Notes: generated from the letters alone by a model not told the origin. Counted from the stretch's first letter, positions 44,640 to 57,241 are shown. The stretch: 64,000 bases of DNA from Plasmopara viticola (GCA_001695595.3 MBPM02000132.1:1-64000), one strand, 5' to 3'. Numbers and translations are program-made.

Positions 44640-45785
44640 ATGCTTCTTTGCAGCTTTGCTCGAGCACTCTTAATACTCTTCTTCCTTATATCAGAAGCCG
44701 ATGCTTCTGCGAATGCGACTGCGTCCCCCACACCCTCAGGGATCTTTTCATCCACTGCGAATCAACCTGGTACCCTCCTCTCGGACCCGCCGAACGCAAG
44801 ACACGAAGAGAGGGCTCCAGGTATCGAAAATATTGGATTTGCAACTTTACTGGCCAAGAGTAAGCAGGCGGCGATGGCTCCAATAGACCACACTACCCTC
44901 GGGCTCAAATTAGGTTGGTGGAGGGTGTTTAGTGTGCATCCTTTTACTGTCTACACCAATCTAAAGCTCGACCAGGTCAAGGGGAACATTTTGATGGATT
45001 CTAGGTTTCGTATTTGGGTCCATTACGTGGATAGCTTTAATCCGAATCGCCCCGGGAAGAAAGTGTCAGTTTTGGCAAAGTTAAACGGGCAATTTAGTCC
45101 TTATGAATTGAATACGATGCTGGGACAAGCAGAGCGAGCAAAAAAACCGTCAATTCGAGCTCTTGGCACGAGACTACAGAAAGAGCAGACCGAAGCTTGG
45201 AAAAAGGACGCAGTTTCTCCAATGGAACTTCACAACCTTTTGCAGTCGGACCCGAGCCACCCAATCTTGCTTACCGGCCGTGCGTACAATATCTGGAGCG
45301 CTTATCTGAGTGAATACAACCCTGGAAGGTCAATGACGCCCTTACAGCAGCTGCTCCACTCTTTCGATCACAGCAGTCTGTCTTCGCTTCTAATTGCTTC
45401 AAAACTCTCAAAAAAAAAGGAAACAGCGACGCTGGCGACCAACCTGCAACTCGAATTAGAAAAGTTCTGGCTGAGTAAAGATGAGGCGCCGGAGCTTGTT
45501 TTCAAATATTTGTTGCTTGACAGAACCCCAAATGATAACCTGGAGCTTGAATCATGGATAAGGTACGCGAAAATGTACCAAAAAAAGACAGGTAAGGACG
45601 TGACTCTCGCCCAGGTCCTTGTAAGCCACTTTGAAACAGACATAATCAAAAATATCATCAGAACAGCGAATACTAAAGACGAAAAGGAGCTGGCGGAGAA
45701 TTTGAAGAAGAAGCTGGCGGAGAATTTGAAGAAGAAGCTGGCGGAGAAGTTGGTGGGAAAGAAGTTGGCAGCACCAGCCGCGTAA
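44640..45785 (+). CDS. Secreted EER/LWY-repeat effector, locus G
   Basis: Intact member of 381 residues from the Met at 44640; the earlier in-frame Met at 44547 was not used because it would bury the signal peptide. Signal peptide 1-23 (MLLCSFARAL...SEADAS), QPGTLL at 42-47, and HEER at 55-58, where the paralogues have DEER. Compared with E, about 9 residues are missing between the EER motif and the first unit. Three LWY-type units follow. The C-terminal tail is expanded by a 24-base tandem repeat that encodes repeated A-E-N-L-K-K-K-L blocks, likely helical. It is divergent from F. Downstream it keeps the family's 3' flank (cgtaagcttaggagttgcc). Confidence 0.9.
   Translation: MLLCSFARALLILFFLISEADASANATASPTPSGIFSSTANQPGTLLSDPPNARHEERAPGIENIGFATLLAKSKQAAMAPIDHTTLGLKLGWWRVFSVHPFTVYTNLKLDQVKGNILMDSRFRIWVHYVDSFNPNRPGKKVSVLAKLNGQFSPYELNTMLGQAERAKKPSIRALGTRLQKEQTEAWKKDAVSPMELHNLLQSDPSHPILLTGRAYNIWSAYLSEYNPGRSMTPLQQLLHSFDHSSLSSLLIASKLSKKKETATLATNLQLELEKFWLSKDEAPELVFKYLLLDRTPNDNLELESWIRYAKMYQKKTGKDVTLAQVLVSHFETDIIKNIIRTANTKDEKELAENLKKKLAENLKKKLAEKLVGKKLAAPAA
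45700..45760 (+). repeat. 24-bp tandem repeat in the effector G tail
   Basis: The unit gcggagaatttgaagaagaagctg occurs twice and is followed by a third, diverging partial copy. It keeps the reading frame and adds Lys/Leu/Glu-rich helix-forming sequence. Loci C and E have fewer units. Confidence 0.8.
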
Positions 45786-46042
45786 GCTTAGGAGTTGCCT
45801 CTATTGGCGATTGGATCAGAGATCGTGGCAGTTTTAGCATTGTATGACTGAAAAGATTAATGACTTGAGGAATATAGTGGTATTACATGACTACAAACAG
45901 CAAAGTACGATATGTTAGTCAGTTAGGCAATGCAATTTTCTCTTGTGGTATATTTTTTGTGGCAGCACACCATATCATTTTATCATTACACGCCTGCAAT
46001 AATCTCCGTCAAAGTGCATGCGCCGCCGTTACATCTTTTCTT
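45786..46042. other. Downstream flank of effector G
   Basis: Mirror of the downstream flank of effector F, including ggcagcacaccatat near 45961. The match then stops and a different, GC-richer segment begins. Confidence 0.5.
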
Positions 46043-47045
46043 TTATCTTGAGCTGCTTTGCAGCTTACGCGCAGTTGCTGCACATGCAACAGCAAGAATT
46101 TTGCAACACGCTCGCGCACGACGTTTTCGTCGCTGTCCAACTTGTTCTCCAGCTTCTGTACACACCAACACTGCGAAAATGCAGCTCATGCAAAAGCCTG
46201 AGCAAGCGATTGCTCTGTTGCAACCTCCTACGACGAAATCGCGCAATGTTCCCGCATGTACCGGCATCACCCGTCGAATTGCCTCATATTCTTGCTTTCG
46301 CATTAGCCTGTCCGCTTGCCATCGTCCTCCTTCTTCAACTTTACGGACCAAAAGAGACAGGAATTTCACAAACTACTTCATCTTTCATGCAGTTGTGAGC
46401 ACACGATCGACACTGTCAGTATTAAAAACCTGCTTTTGAACAGACTGCTCGCGACATTGCAGTGCAAATACTCGGCAATTAGCTCTGTCCGTCTCTTTTT
46501 ACCTTTAAACATCATCGTTTGCACGGCACGACCATGAATCAGTCTCTAAAGTAAGCGTCCTTGACGTCGTTCTCCTGGGGCATCATTGGCACGGCCAAGT
46601 ACACAATCGGGTGTACAAGGGGTTGCTGTTTTTGGCGAGCGCTTCTTGACAGTTCAGCTCAGGCTTTGACGCTCAAGGCACTCTCTTTCTTGCGCTTTGA
46701 AAGCACTTTTTCAAGCAGAGCAACCCGTTGAGCGTGAAACACATCGATTTCCAATTCGCGATATGCCCCCCCCCCCCCCCCGCGAGTTTCCTGAGCTTCC
46801 AACATGGTCTTGCGTGACATAAATTGGCTTCGTCGGCTATACGGGGACAATTGCGCCTCCAACGCACGCTTCTTTCGATTGCGTTCGATACAAATAAACA
46901 GTAATTGTTCAATTGGTAGCTGTAGCTTCATTCTGCAAGCGTTCCTATCTCGAGGATTCAACCAGTTGGACTTCTGAGAAGAGTGACAATGAAGCAAGAG
47001 CGTAAGCCGAGAAATTAAGCAGCCAGTTCTTTCGAAAGATATCAT
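46043..47045 (-). pseudogene. Unassigned coding fragment, basic and helix-rich
   Basis: GC-richer than its surroundings. Minus-strand open stretches at 46659-47045 and 46043-46369 read like protein: RKKRALEAQLSPYSRRSQFM and FHAQRVALLEKVLSKRKKE in the first, LMRKQEYEAIRRVMP in the second. Between them a piece reads LVHPIVYLAVPMMPQENDVK. A single gene broken by frame changes, or exons with introns, would explain this. A 16-base C tract (46766-46781) interrupts the first stretch and is an obvious frame-slip site. No family recognised. Confidence 0.4.
46766..46781. repeat. C16 homopolymer tract
   Basis: Sixteen consecutive C on plus (poly-G on minus), encoding Gly residues in the minus open frame. 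It is a likely site of length variation or assembly error. Confidence 0.9.
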
Positions 47046-47084
47046 TCATCGTTGCGTCACACTTGAAAACGATTACGATTAGAA

Positions 47085-48350
47085 TTTTTAAGAAAAGCTT
47101 CATATAATCAAAACACTTCAAAACTCTGATAACATTAAATAAGACAAGACAACGACAGTGACATCAGTGATCCTGCTACAAATCCGTTGTTTCGCCTGCG
47201 CAAATGTATGTACGGCATTATCTGCGCCTATTGAATCTTAGAAATTTGAAAGGTTTGAAGAGAGAGACACGAATTGCAAATCGGGTTCTTTTGCGCATTT
47301 GACGCAAACGTCTCACTAACGTTTGAATGGTAAACTTCGAAGGATTGACCTTTATTTACATGACGAGTTCCGCTTTTTGTGTACTTAATTTTTTCGCTAT
47401 TGTTGTTAGGAAGGTCAAGGTAGGTTAAGCCTCTACGATGTTTGCCTCTCTTTCCGTGTTCTGTATATTTTTCAAGAAAAATATCTGAATAGATCGGTAC
47501 AAACGCCTTATTGAGCCTGCAGACGCATTTGATTAATCTTAAAACATGACTAACTGTTCCCAGAGCAAGACGCACTGAGTGCTGACCGCGGTCAATGGCA
47601 CTCTTCCGTGTATTAATATACATCGACTGCATCATATCCTATTTTTTGCATCGCATCCTCTTTAGAATTCGCGCTAATACTAGGATAAAAGCTAAACTTA
47701 GTTTATAAGTGTCTATGATGCGACAAGGGCCATAAAGTCTCTGCCACGGAAACCGGCGTGAAACGAGAAGACTTGCTCGCTTGATTTATTTTTTCCCGCG
47801 AGTTGCACGGAAGCTGATGTTAAAGAAGTCACTCCTCTTCTTGAGTAAATGTTACTGCCGCGCTACGCAGTATTTGCTTATGGAATCAAATCAGTGTAAT
47901 AATGTTTACTCCTCCGAGATGGATACGCTACTCAAGAGAATCACAAGAAGATGCCTTACCGGTACAATATAAAACAGATGAGTCTTGATGATTTAAATAT
48001 TTGCTTTGAGTACTAAGTGTATTTTCTTGCCTTCTGCGCGAGCAAAAGTGAGAGGCGGATGTCTTCTGCAGGTCGAATGACCACCACTTCGGCGAAGTCC
48101 TTAAGCTCATAGCACGTTATAATTTTTGCCGCAGACAACTCTTCCATCTTAAGCAGAGAATCCACTTGTGAAATATGCACGAGTCTTATTTACCTTTAAG
48201 CTATACTGGTCTTTCAATTTCGATATAGCCAAGCGCTTATGACTTCAACGTCTACTTCCGATCCTCCTGTGCAATACGAGACACTTTTCTCTGCTCAAAA
48301 GGCACCTTGTGCTGCTGTCTTTCTTTCCAAGAGATCGACACCACTAAAAT
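47085..48350 (-). mobile_element. Decayed Ty3/Gypsy-type retrotransposon copy 8, 5'-truncated
   Basis: Sense strand minus, from the family 3' boundary (about 47085) to about 48350. It holds the longest surviving RT frame in the window: the minus open stretch 47228-47635 (135 codons) includes LNKAFVPIYSDIFLEK, a decayed version of the YxDD region that reads VPIYIDDVIF in copy 2. The 5' half is absent. Confidence 0.65.
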
Positions 48351-49279
48351 GGATTGTAAGTTAATCTTGCCAAAATCAGCTCGGTACCGTCGGATTGACA
48401 TGGGTTAGGCAAATACAACTGACGTATTGTTGTGACAACATTCCGATTGAGCTTCGAGGTTGAACTTTCGCAGCCCTTAGATATAGAAACTCGATATAGG
48501 TCGCTAAACGTTACAAGACATACTAAAACATACCAGACTCGTGATTTTAAGAAAAAAAGACGAAAAACAATGAAGAAAATTGTTGTATTTAAATCAACTT
48601 GCTGCAGAGTTAGATAAGCACTACATGTAAAAAATACCTGACCCCAACTCATAGGCCCCAAATTCGTATATGTAGAGGGCTTCAGGATAAGATCTTAAAT
48701 CCGCGGCCCGAAAATACCTCCATTGATAGATTTTTATATCGACAAAGTTAAAATCTACCAATACATAGATAAACTTACTATGGTGTGCTGCAAACAATAT
48801 ACTAAAGGATTTAATGCGCAGCCACCACTTTCGATTTACTGGCCACCAATCCTTCAAATATGGATCAAATTGTTTGGCTTTCATGGCTTCTGATTGGCTG
48901 AACGATTAATTTTTGGTCGGACATCAATTCCCAGATGTTACACCGCTCATACATGTATCTTTACCCAAAATCACTTCCTGGTATCTCTGGTATCTTTGCA
49001 GGGGCTAGCAAGTGAACTAGGAGATTAAGTGATTTTTAAAACGCGAACAAAGAACATAAGCTTTAGAACTTGAAATTATTTAAGCTTGATCTAGTCAACG
49101 CTTGTACTCCTTCTCCACGTTACAATGTGGATGGCCGGAGTTGGTCTCTGTAAAATGTCAATTTTGTCCTCTTTCAGGAGACTATTTGCCTTACTTTAAT
49201 ATGTTTTGAAACAATAAAGGAGCCTCTCTAGTTGATGGCTCTTTTACAGTCAGCTTCTACTATGCAACGGGCGCATACA
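48351..49279. other. Spacer with an effector-flank motif
   Basis: No supportable gene. tggtgtgctgcaaac near 48781 is the effector downstream motif, so this may be the scar of an effector locus that was lost. The rest is AT-rich and unrecognised. Confidence 0.4.
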
Positions 49280-52200
49280 AAAATGAATTATTAAAAAGGA
49301 TCTCGATTTTTGGTACAGCACACGTACCGACTTCTGGTGAGACCGAAAAATATGTGGTAGGCAGTTGTCGTTTTGATAACTTTGCTTCGCCGGCGATCAT
49401 TCGCCAAACAACCGCTCAGGTTCGGGAGGGCACCTCACATTACCGTGGAGGTGCGTCGATCATTTTTTTTAGTTCCAGGAGCCGTAACCTCTGGACAAGG
49501 AGTATAACGAGGAGCGGTACGTGCGCTTCGGCGCACACTCCTCTAGCCTTATGACGCTAGGACTACAAAGAAGCTTCAGGCTAACAGCAACATTGTCAAT
49601 AATTTTCATCACTCGAGGGTATGCCCGAAAGATTTTCGACTTGTATTGGCCACGCAAAAAATCTCATAAGAATAAGCAGGAAATATTATCTTTTCACGGC
49701 ACAGACTCGGCATTAAGTGCCCTTGTTAACGAGGTCATTTAAAATTTAAGTGCTAGAAAAGATAGGTAAGGCCAAAGACGACAGACTCGATATATCCCTA
49801 GAATGGGTCTAGTACAACAACAAACCGCCAAGGGCTGTGTGACTCGACTACAGCCAGGTACCGACGTAAGTCGCCGTCCCATGTGAGAATATCTCACTTT
49901 ATGACAAAGGATCCGGCGAGAAAGTGTAGTATCTCTAGATGGATGATATCCGGTCGACGTACGCCTTATTGCTGGGCAGCAAACTCATCTGCTTTGCGCG
50001 CCGCAAGGCCAACCATCAATGAATGACACTTCTTTCAGGAAAAACCATTGTTTTAGGTCAAACGGGGGCTATGCATGTGACTTTCAAACAGTGCCAAGTT
50101 CAGTCAAAATATGTTTTTCGGAATTTGCGGCCTACACCCGAATCGAGAATCGCTTGAGTTCTTTGCAGCCCTGTCTCATTCAACTTAATTTAAAAATCTA
50201 GTCTGAGATTTTGTGAGGTTTCTTCCAGGTGGGATGGGTAGAAAACGGTAGTGGAGCCAGCACCCAAAGAGCGACTTGTTACTACGAGCCTAAAGTTTGG
50301 CATGATTAAATTGCAGACCCCTGAGTTACTGATCAGCAAAGAAAAATTGCCAATGCTTTCTTTAAATGATTTCCGAGCTTAATAGTCGTGTGAGGAAGCT
50401 TGATATTTCCATATTCCAGCAACCTTTACAGATTGCAGAAAGTGATGATCAAAACTTATTGACCTACGGGCATCATTTAAACACGTTATATTGCTCACCG
50501 TCGGAGTATACATGTCATATACTGAGGTTCTTTGAGTACATCATATGTCATTAAAACCGTTTGCCTAAAGGCGTGAACAAGAAATCTGTATCTGGCTTTA
50601 TTTTAAAAATTCTCGACTTGATAGGGTCAAGTGCTGTTGAGTTGGTGGGTGTAGACACGAAGTATGACGCTAAAATGCCATGAGGTGTCATTCACTCTGG
50701 TCCTAGCGCAGATCTGGTGTGCTATTGACCCACTTTGGCCAGAAAGAAGAAGAAAGTATGGCGTAGACGGTCAATGTACATCATTTGAATGGCAGGCATG
50801 AGCCATTGGTGACCAGTATTTGTGGCTATGAGCTAAGATAGTGTGGTATCACCCAGGTGGACCGGCGTATGCGCAACTGAAAAGTGACTTTACAATCCAG
50901 CACTTTCTGCGTTCTCTGCATATGTAAGTAAATTAGCACGTTGTGTAGTTTAGAACCTGCTTTTGGTGATTAAAATATAATGCATGGTCGGCTAAACTTA
51001 AAGCATGCAGGCGAAGCCACTGACCATGCTTATCGTGGACAGCATTTGCTGTATGTCATGCGGAACACAGTCGGTGAAGGGCCGAGGCATTTGGGTGCTG
51101 CCTTTTCATGCGTCTTAAGGTGAACGAACGTATTTTATGGAGTGAAGTACTGCGAAGCAATGCTGCATGCTAGATGACAGTATGAGGTACAATAGTGCCA
51201 ACACGACCAAAACTTTGGCAGCATCAATCTCTCAAGAGGGGAGACAGCAACGCAAGATGATTATCGAGCAGTGCAGGACGTTTGGTTATGAATATGAGAA
51301 GGTAAAGGAGACCGTGAAGTCAATAATGCTTTTCTTTATCGAGAGAAGAGACCGATAAAGCTCAAAGGCACAATAAGGCTCATATCTAAGATATCTACTT
51401 GAGCTGAGTCAAATGATCATATAGGAACTCGAAAAGGCGTTAAGCTCAATGGCATGGCCACAGCGTCAGTCATTCGACCTACAAAAGAGATCAGCTTCTA
51501 GCTCTTGTTGGCTCAAACGAAGCAAAGAAGGTACTTTGTACTTTGTACGAAAAAGAAAAACTTTATTCGGAAGCACTCATCTTATCGGTATCATGTTCGA
51601 TAAAATACTGTCTCCTCAGCCCTTCAACAGTGTTACTGATAGAGGCGATTTAAACTTAAAATGGTTCAAGAAAGCAAATACCACGTAGCACGGCAGTAGT
51701 ATTTATCCAAAAGGTAGTGTGTCTTCATCAACGCAAGTTTTCAAGCAAACTATGAGTAGAAAGGAATTCGAGCGAGCAATTTCTCGCATTCCACGCCGAT
51801 TGTTTGAAGCAAATTAAGCCTTATTGCAAGTGGTGCATCGTGGACTTCATGGTAACCTAGGTTCGGAATTTATCTTGGTACTGGCGCGATTTGAAAAAAG
51901 GCGTCATGCGAGACAACGAGATGAGATATATAATGTACAGTGCACTCGGCCTAGTTGATGCATATTATCAGCTTCTCACATGAAAGGGTGACGTACCCTT
52001 AACCATGGTCAGCACTCTATGTGTCTTGCGCTTGTAGTAGTCGGTTCTGTCTCATCAGCTATCGAATGCTACTTCAGGTAATATAAGGCGTATGTACTGA
52101 CGTGATTCGAAAAAGCTTACTACTTTTTGATCTAATAGCTCGTATTATTCGTGCGGAAAAGCAAATCTTAATGCACAAAGAGCGGCCAGATCCATTGCCA

Positions 52201-52500
52201 AAGCCAAAATTTGATCACTTCCAAATACACCACTTGTACGTTAGGTAGGTGAGTGCGCAATAGCACACGGTTTGTGATTTGTCTTTTATTTATAAGACTC
52301 TCTCAGATCATCAGAAAGTCATAGGTGCAGATATAGCCGGCCATTTGTTCGCGCTAATAAGGTTAAAAAAGTTTGTAACAGGATCACTATTTCACCGTCG
52401 TTGTCTTGCTTCATTTATTGTTGTTGCTATCAATCGGGTTTTGAAGCGCCAAAATCACTAACACTATCCAACAAAAGGGTGACAAACCATTCTTTGAATA
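49280..52500 (+). mobile_element. Decayed Ty3/Gypsy-type retrotransposon copy 9 (best RT core)
   Basis: Sense strand plus, complete span from the family 5' block (gtgagaccgaaaaatatg near 49338) to the 3' boundary near 52500. Around 51930-52030 the plus strand reads MYSALGLVDAYYQLLT, stop, KGDVPLTMVSTLCVL. This is the Gypsy RT core as found in oomycete elements, where a ...SALDLVDGYYQ... stretch leads into ...DIPLTAVST. It is followed by a degenerate LSNA...IRRMY segment. Stops inside this core show it is inactive. It is the main evidence for the class of every other copy. Confidence 0.75.
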
Positions 52501-54929
52501 AATAAAATCACTGCCACTGTATTACTATTGTTTCGATATCGACCACAACTAGAAAAGTAAGAAAAACAAAAATGGTCTATCATTGTGCAACTTTACACAC
52601 ACAATCTGCCCCATCGTCATGGCCATCAGACTGCTCGCTACCGGTCTTGACACATATGTTGCATTAAACTATCTAGAAATATTACCGTATCGACACCAGC
52701 ATTAATTAAACTTTTTTGTGATCGTGCTAAAGTCGCAAGAATTTTTTTGTCTTTGCATTGAAACTTAAATAATGGCAATGTCAAAAGTAACACTTAAGCC
52801 AAAAAACACTCTTTGCAAAATAGTCGTGACAATTACAGACTCGCCTCTATAAAAAACTTGCTATTTGGTCATTTATATGAAATTCGTATCTACTTTCACG
52901 CTGTATACGGCCCGGTTTGCCTAGAAGATTGACCTCGGCTCTTTTGAGACATTTCCATTCTTCTGCAGTACACACAGTATTAGGCGACTTTTGATATGAC
53001 TATGGATCCCGATGTAAATCAAGGTACACCTGGTGCCTCTGCCCATTATTTTAAATTTTTCGATTAGATGAATAGCCTTGGCATGCCTTTTTTGGCGCCT
53101 TAAAATCCCGGATTTGTGCCATTTTCCGGACTTGAAATCCAAGATCCGGATCGTTTATTGTCTCGCGAGTAATGAATCGAACGACAAATTTATTCGTGGT
53201 CATTAGAAGGGACACAAGTTTGAAGCATCCGTAACGACCCTGTTGGATTTTTAGCTTCTCCGGCTGAGTGATTTCTTACACTCTAATCCTTTCAAATGTC
53301 CACCCTAGCTTTTTTTAATGAAACTAAATCCAAGATCATCTTCTAAACAATCTTTCGCACTTTGCAGCGCCCCCTGGCTCAAATCGAACTCGGGAAGGTT
53401 ACATGACGATTATGAGCAAAGATACCGCATTAATCTCTGCCAGGATAATGTACGGCGGAAAGGATCCACTGCTGCTTAAGCACGTACCTCCTTTAAGCTT
53501 CTCGTGATTGTGAAATACATTTTTCATCATATCCCATTGAATATACGCGACATAAGCGTGCCTTGATTCATCAAGCCAATTAACTGTTTCCGATGGCAAT
53601 TTGTGACTATTATAATATCTCTAAATGTGACATAAAAGACACGTTCGGCGAGCAGTCTTCAAAACAATTACTTGGTCGCTAATAACGCTACAATTGAAGC
53701 GATCAATAACATCAATTGATAAGCCTTTTGTGATTGTCTACGTTTGTAGCAGAATATTTTAATCACATCGTCAGTTTAAAAATACTTCTTAGATCCTTAT
53801 GATCATATGGGCAAACGTTAGCCCTTAAACCCAACAAAAAAAACCAGAACATTCTTTCACATATTCAAAAGCTAGCGTTAACCCACGCCACCATGCTCGA
53901 CGCCCCATCAACGACGAGCGCCTTTTTGTAGCACACTGCTCAATAAAAACTGCCCGAATCGGATTGCAAGTTTGGAACTTTTTTATGCGGTTCGAATTCA
54001 AAAAGATTGGATGTGGTAGAAGGTCGTCTTGAAGGCGACGATAAAGAAAAAAGCGGCTTGTCAGGAGCTAAAAACTTATTGAAGGCGTAGATTGGCGGAG
54101 TAGATTACATTGTGGTCATCAAAAGTCTGTATGTAAAGTGCGCTGTTCATGCCCTCAGGTGGAAGTCAGTAAATTGAATATTGCTAATTGTTCTGGGGCA
54201 CGTCAATACACGGGGCAAATTTTTGCACTACCGCGGAAAAAGACCAGCCCGTGTGGATAGGAGAGCCAATTAAAGCGCGTAAAGTGTCTCGGTCGAGGAA
54301 AGCATCTTACACACTGCAAAATTTCAAAGGCTCAAAATACCTTGATGGCTGAAGAACTAAGAAGCTTTACGATGAATCATGACCGAAGGGCGATTCGCCT
54401 TCGTAAAACAAGGAAAGACGTTATTCCAAATTTGACTACGTCAGTTGATTAAACACAGGATTTGCGATTAAAAATGTATCCTTACTTTTAAAGGTGCAAA
54501 CCACAATTGCATCTTTTTAGGAAAGTTAGAAATCTATGCCAGCGAGAAGTGTGTGCCGAATGAGATAGTGGTATGAAGAACCGCCAATGCGGCATCAAAG
54601 CCGGGTGTGTCGGATCAAACCATTTTAAAAGAGCTGATAAGTTGCGACAGCAATGATTAACAAGCTGGCACCATTCCGTGCGTCTTGCTGTGGAAGTATT
54701 TAAGCAATTGAATGCGTCTACAGCCTCCATATAGTATTCATTTTAAACATCGCTTTCAAAGCCATTCTAAGCACAGTAAATTTAAAGACGCTTAATTTAC
54801 CTTGTCATCCAACAATTATTGTAGTTTTTACCGCATTACGAACAATAACAAAACAAATCCTAAAGGCCAAAAAGTGGATCTCGTTCAAACTCGTCATTGG
54901 AAAAAACTCAAGCACGAATTTACCACTCG
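52501..54929. other. Long spacer without a recognised gene
   Basis: Bases 52530-52800 repeat the outer effector-flank block in plus orientation (like 43680-43850), including the aaacttaaataatggcaatgtc segment. From about 52850 to 54930 I see AT-rich sequence with short open stretches only; none has coding character I would defend. Confidence 0.45.
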
Positions 54930-55140
54930 TACATTAGCGAGATGGTTGTGTGTGTATTGCGCAATAGAGCAAGGTTTGGAGCTCATGTTCTCTCCAAAAC
55001 GTACATTGAGTCATTGGGCGCAGATATAGCTGTACATACACTTGCGCAGGGGAGATAAAGAACTTACAACAGAGTCACGGTTGTCGCCGTCGTTGTCTTG
55101 TTTTATTAAATATGGTTGCTATAGATGGGGTACTTGTGCG
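54930..55140 (+). mobile_element. Gypsy 3'-end fragment
   Basis: Matches the family's 3' boundary on plus (gcgcaatagagcaaggttt, gcagatatagctgtacat and the gttgtcttgttttatta segment). Only about 200 bases remain. Confidence 0.55.
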
Positions 55141-55913
55141 CCAACATTCGCCAGCACCACATATTTTTTGTCAATCTATTTTAAACGTAATCGTCCTTGA
55201 GTATGACGGAATGATCAACGAAAGTCTTCGGAAAAATAGGCTGATGATATTAAAAAGACTTGAACTTTTATGGTCCAGCTTGAGCATACTAACTTTTGTT
55301 AACGCATTTACTTCATGTCGCCACCTTTATCATGACTGTTAGAGTCCAGTAGTCCATTAATAGACGCTTGGAGCCCCTTTCTTAGACTTAATGATTTAAT
55401 CGCCTCATTGTGGCAACGAACGTATTGCAGTGGCAGATGCCGAAGGAAGGATTGTCAATACAAATGACCCCAATAAATGAAAAATATGTTTTTATTAAAG
55501 CATCGTTTTGTATGATAACGTATAAGGAGGGATGATTTGTCCTGTTAAGCGCTGACGATGCCAAAAGATTACAATTGCTACGACTTTGTACTATGCCATG
55601 TGGAGTTTGATCGCTCCGGCCGCAGGAAGTGAAATGTTTTTTTATCGGGCTGGAAATTAGTAGAACTGATCGATACCTGCCATTGCTTGGGACGTGTTCG
55701 CGATAGGTAGCAATAACTAATTAGCTAATGATAAGGCTAATTTTGCGATCCGCTATCCAATAATTATATATGTTGTACCAGAGCCAAGCCACCGAATTTT
55801 CAAATCGTCGAACAAACGTAGATAGAACCACTGTACAGTCTTAAGACCTCGCATCCTTATTAGCTGATGCGCAAAGCACTCCTTCATTATTTATTTGGCC
55901 AGAGAATTTACAA
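55141..55913 (+). promoter_or_regulatory. Upstream region of effector pseudogene H
   Basis: From about 55540 the sequence follows the family's upstream block in a diverged form (ctgttaagcgctgacgatg near 55540, ccattgcttgggacgtg near 55680, the start-proximal block to 55913). Bases 55141-55500 show nothing recognisable. Confidence 0.45.
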
Positions 55914-56775
55914 ATGCGTCATTACGCCATTGCTTTCGCACTCCTATTAGTGTTCTTCTTTATTGCAAAATCCGACGCATCTGCGAATGTCACAATCAAA
56001 CCGCACCTTTAGGTAAATTCAAAAACACGCAGGTGTTGTGAACAAGATTGAAACATTCAGTTTGAGCTCAAATCAGCGTTTAATTTAATGTGTGAGTCAA
56101 ATACGTAAAAATGTTAATTGCGGAGCATCCCAATAAAAAAGTGTCGATTATTGAAAAGTTGCGGGCAAAATATACTGACAATAAATTGGCGATGATATTG
56201 TAACAAGCAAAGGAAGAGGAAGTCACGTAAATCCAAGATGTTGGCACAACACTGCAGTGCGAGCGGATGTCGATTTGAAAAGACGATGTAGTTGACCCAC
56301 TTGTAGTCTACAACCTTTTGCAGTTTGGCCGAACCCCTCCTCCGGGCTTGCTTACGGGCCGTGCGTATACTATCTGAAACATCTATATCAGCAAATTTGA
56401 TCCTTGTTGGTCAATGCCACTCTTCGATCAGCTGTACTGTACCTTTGGAAGCGCGGATCTATCTTCGCTACAAAACGATCAGAAGAAACCGCGGTACAGG
56501 CGAGAACGCTTCAAGGACAACTAGAAGACTTCTGGTCTAGGCATGGTGTGACGCCAGAGCTGCTCATATAATGTTCAATGCTCAATGAAAACCCAACGCG
56601 TCGTCTCGATAATACGAAGATTGAAGTGTGAATGAGGTATGCGAGGACGTATCGAGAAGAAAAAAAGACTCAACGAAATTATAGACTTTTTATAAAGCAG
56701 ACGAGATTCAAGTTATTTGCAAGACAGCAAGGACTAATCATGACCAAAAAGTGGTGGAAAAGTTGGTGAATCGCA
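55914..56775 (+). pseudogene. Heavily decayed EER/LWY effector, locus H
   Basis: ATG at 55914 opens a clear signal peptide (MRHYAIAFALLLVFFFIAKS, then DAS and an Asn-rich start), but the frame stops after about 32 codons. The linker with the EER motif is deleted or unrecognisable. Remnants of LWY units follow across several frames: a segment like EHPNKKVSIIEKLRAKY near 56120-56170, one with LLTGRAYT near 56350 and another with SMPLFDQLY near 56415-56440. Many stops. It is closer to the locus J type than to E, F and G, judging by the EHPN and KVSI wording shared with J. Confidence 0.75.
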
Positions 56776-57241
56776 AGCTCAGAAGTTGCCTCAATCAGCA
56801 ATTGCGTTTGAGTCGCTGCAATTTTAGCGTCGTGAGACTGGAAAGATAAATGACTAGATCAGTTACATGACGTAAGACAGGCCAGTATGATACGTTAATC
56901 TTCTGGCAATGCTAAGCACGGCTATAGGTTTGGGTGACGTTTGAATTAGAGTCAATGAACAATTTTTCTTTCACCCCTATGCTATATGTTTTATTTGCGC
57001 CCACCGTAATGAGCTAAACATTCGCAGTATGTTGCAATAATGTCTTGAATTTGCGTTCGACTCAAGTAAACATATTTGTTACACCGGGTAGCAAGCCAAA
57101 GGAGTGTCAAATTTCGAACAGACGTCAGCATGGTTGCCAAACTGGCACTTGCAAGTAAGTCAGCATCAATTATATCACCCACGATGTATAATTTGGCTCC
57201 TGTGCTGCACTTTATCGGACAATCCGCTAGCAAGTTTACAA
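56776..57241. other. Spacer and upstream region of pseudogene I
   Basis: The first part resembles the family's 3' flank (aagctcagaagttgcctcaat near 56770-56800). From about 57040 a diverged form of the start-proximal upstream block leads to the ATG at 57242. No gene. Confidence 0.4.

Noticed and set aside
52921..53142. 73-codon minus-strand frame
   Set aside because: No signal peptide, domain or relative in the window; AT-rich spacer with chance frames of this length is expected.
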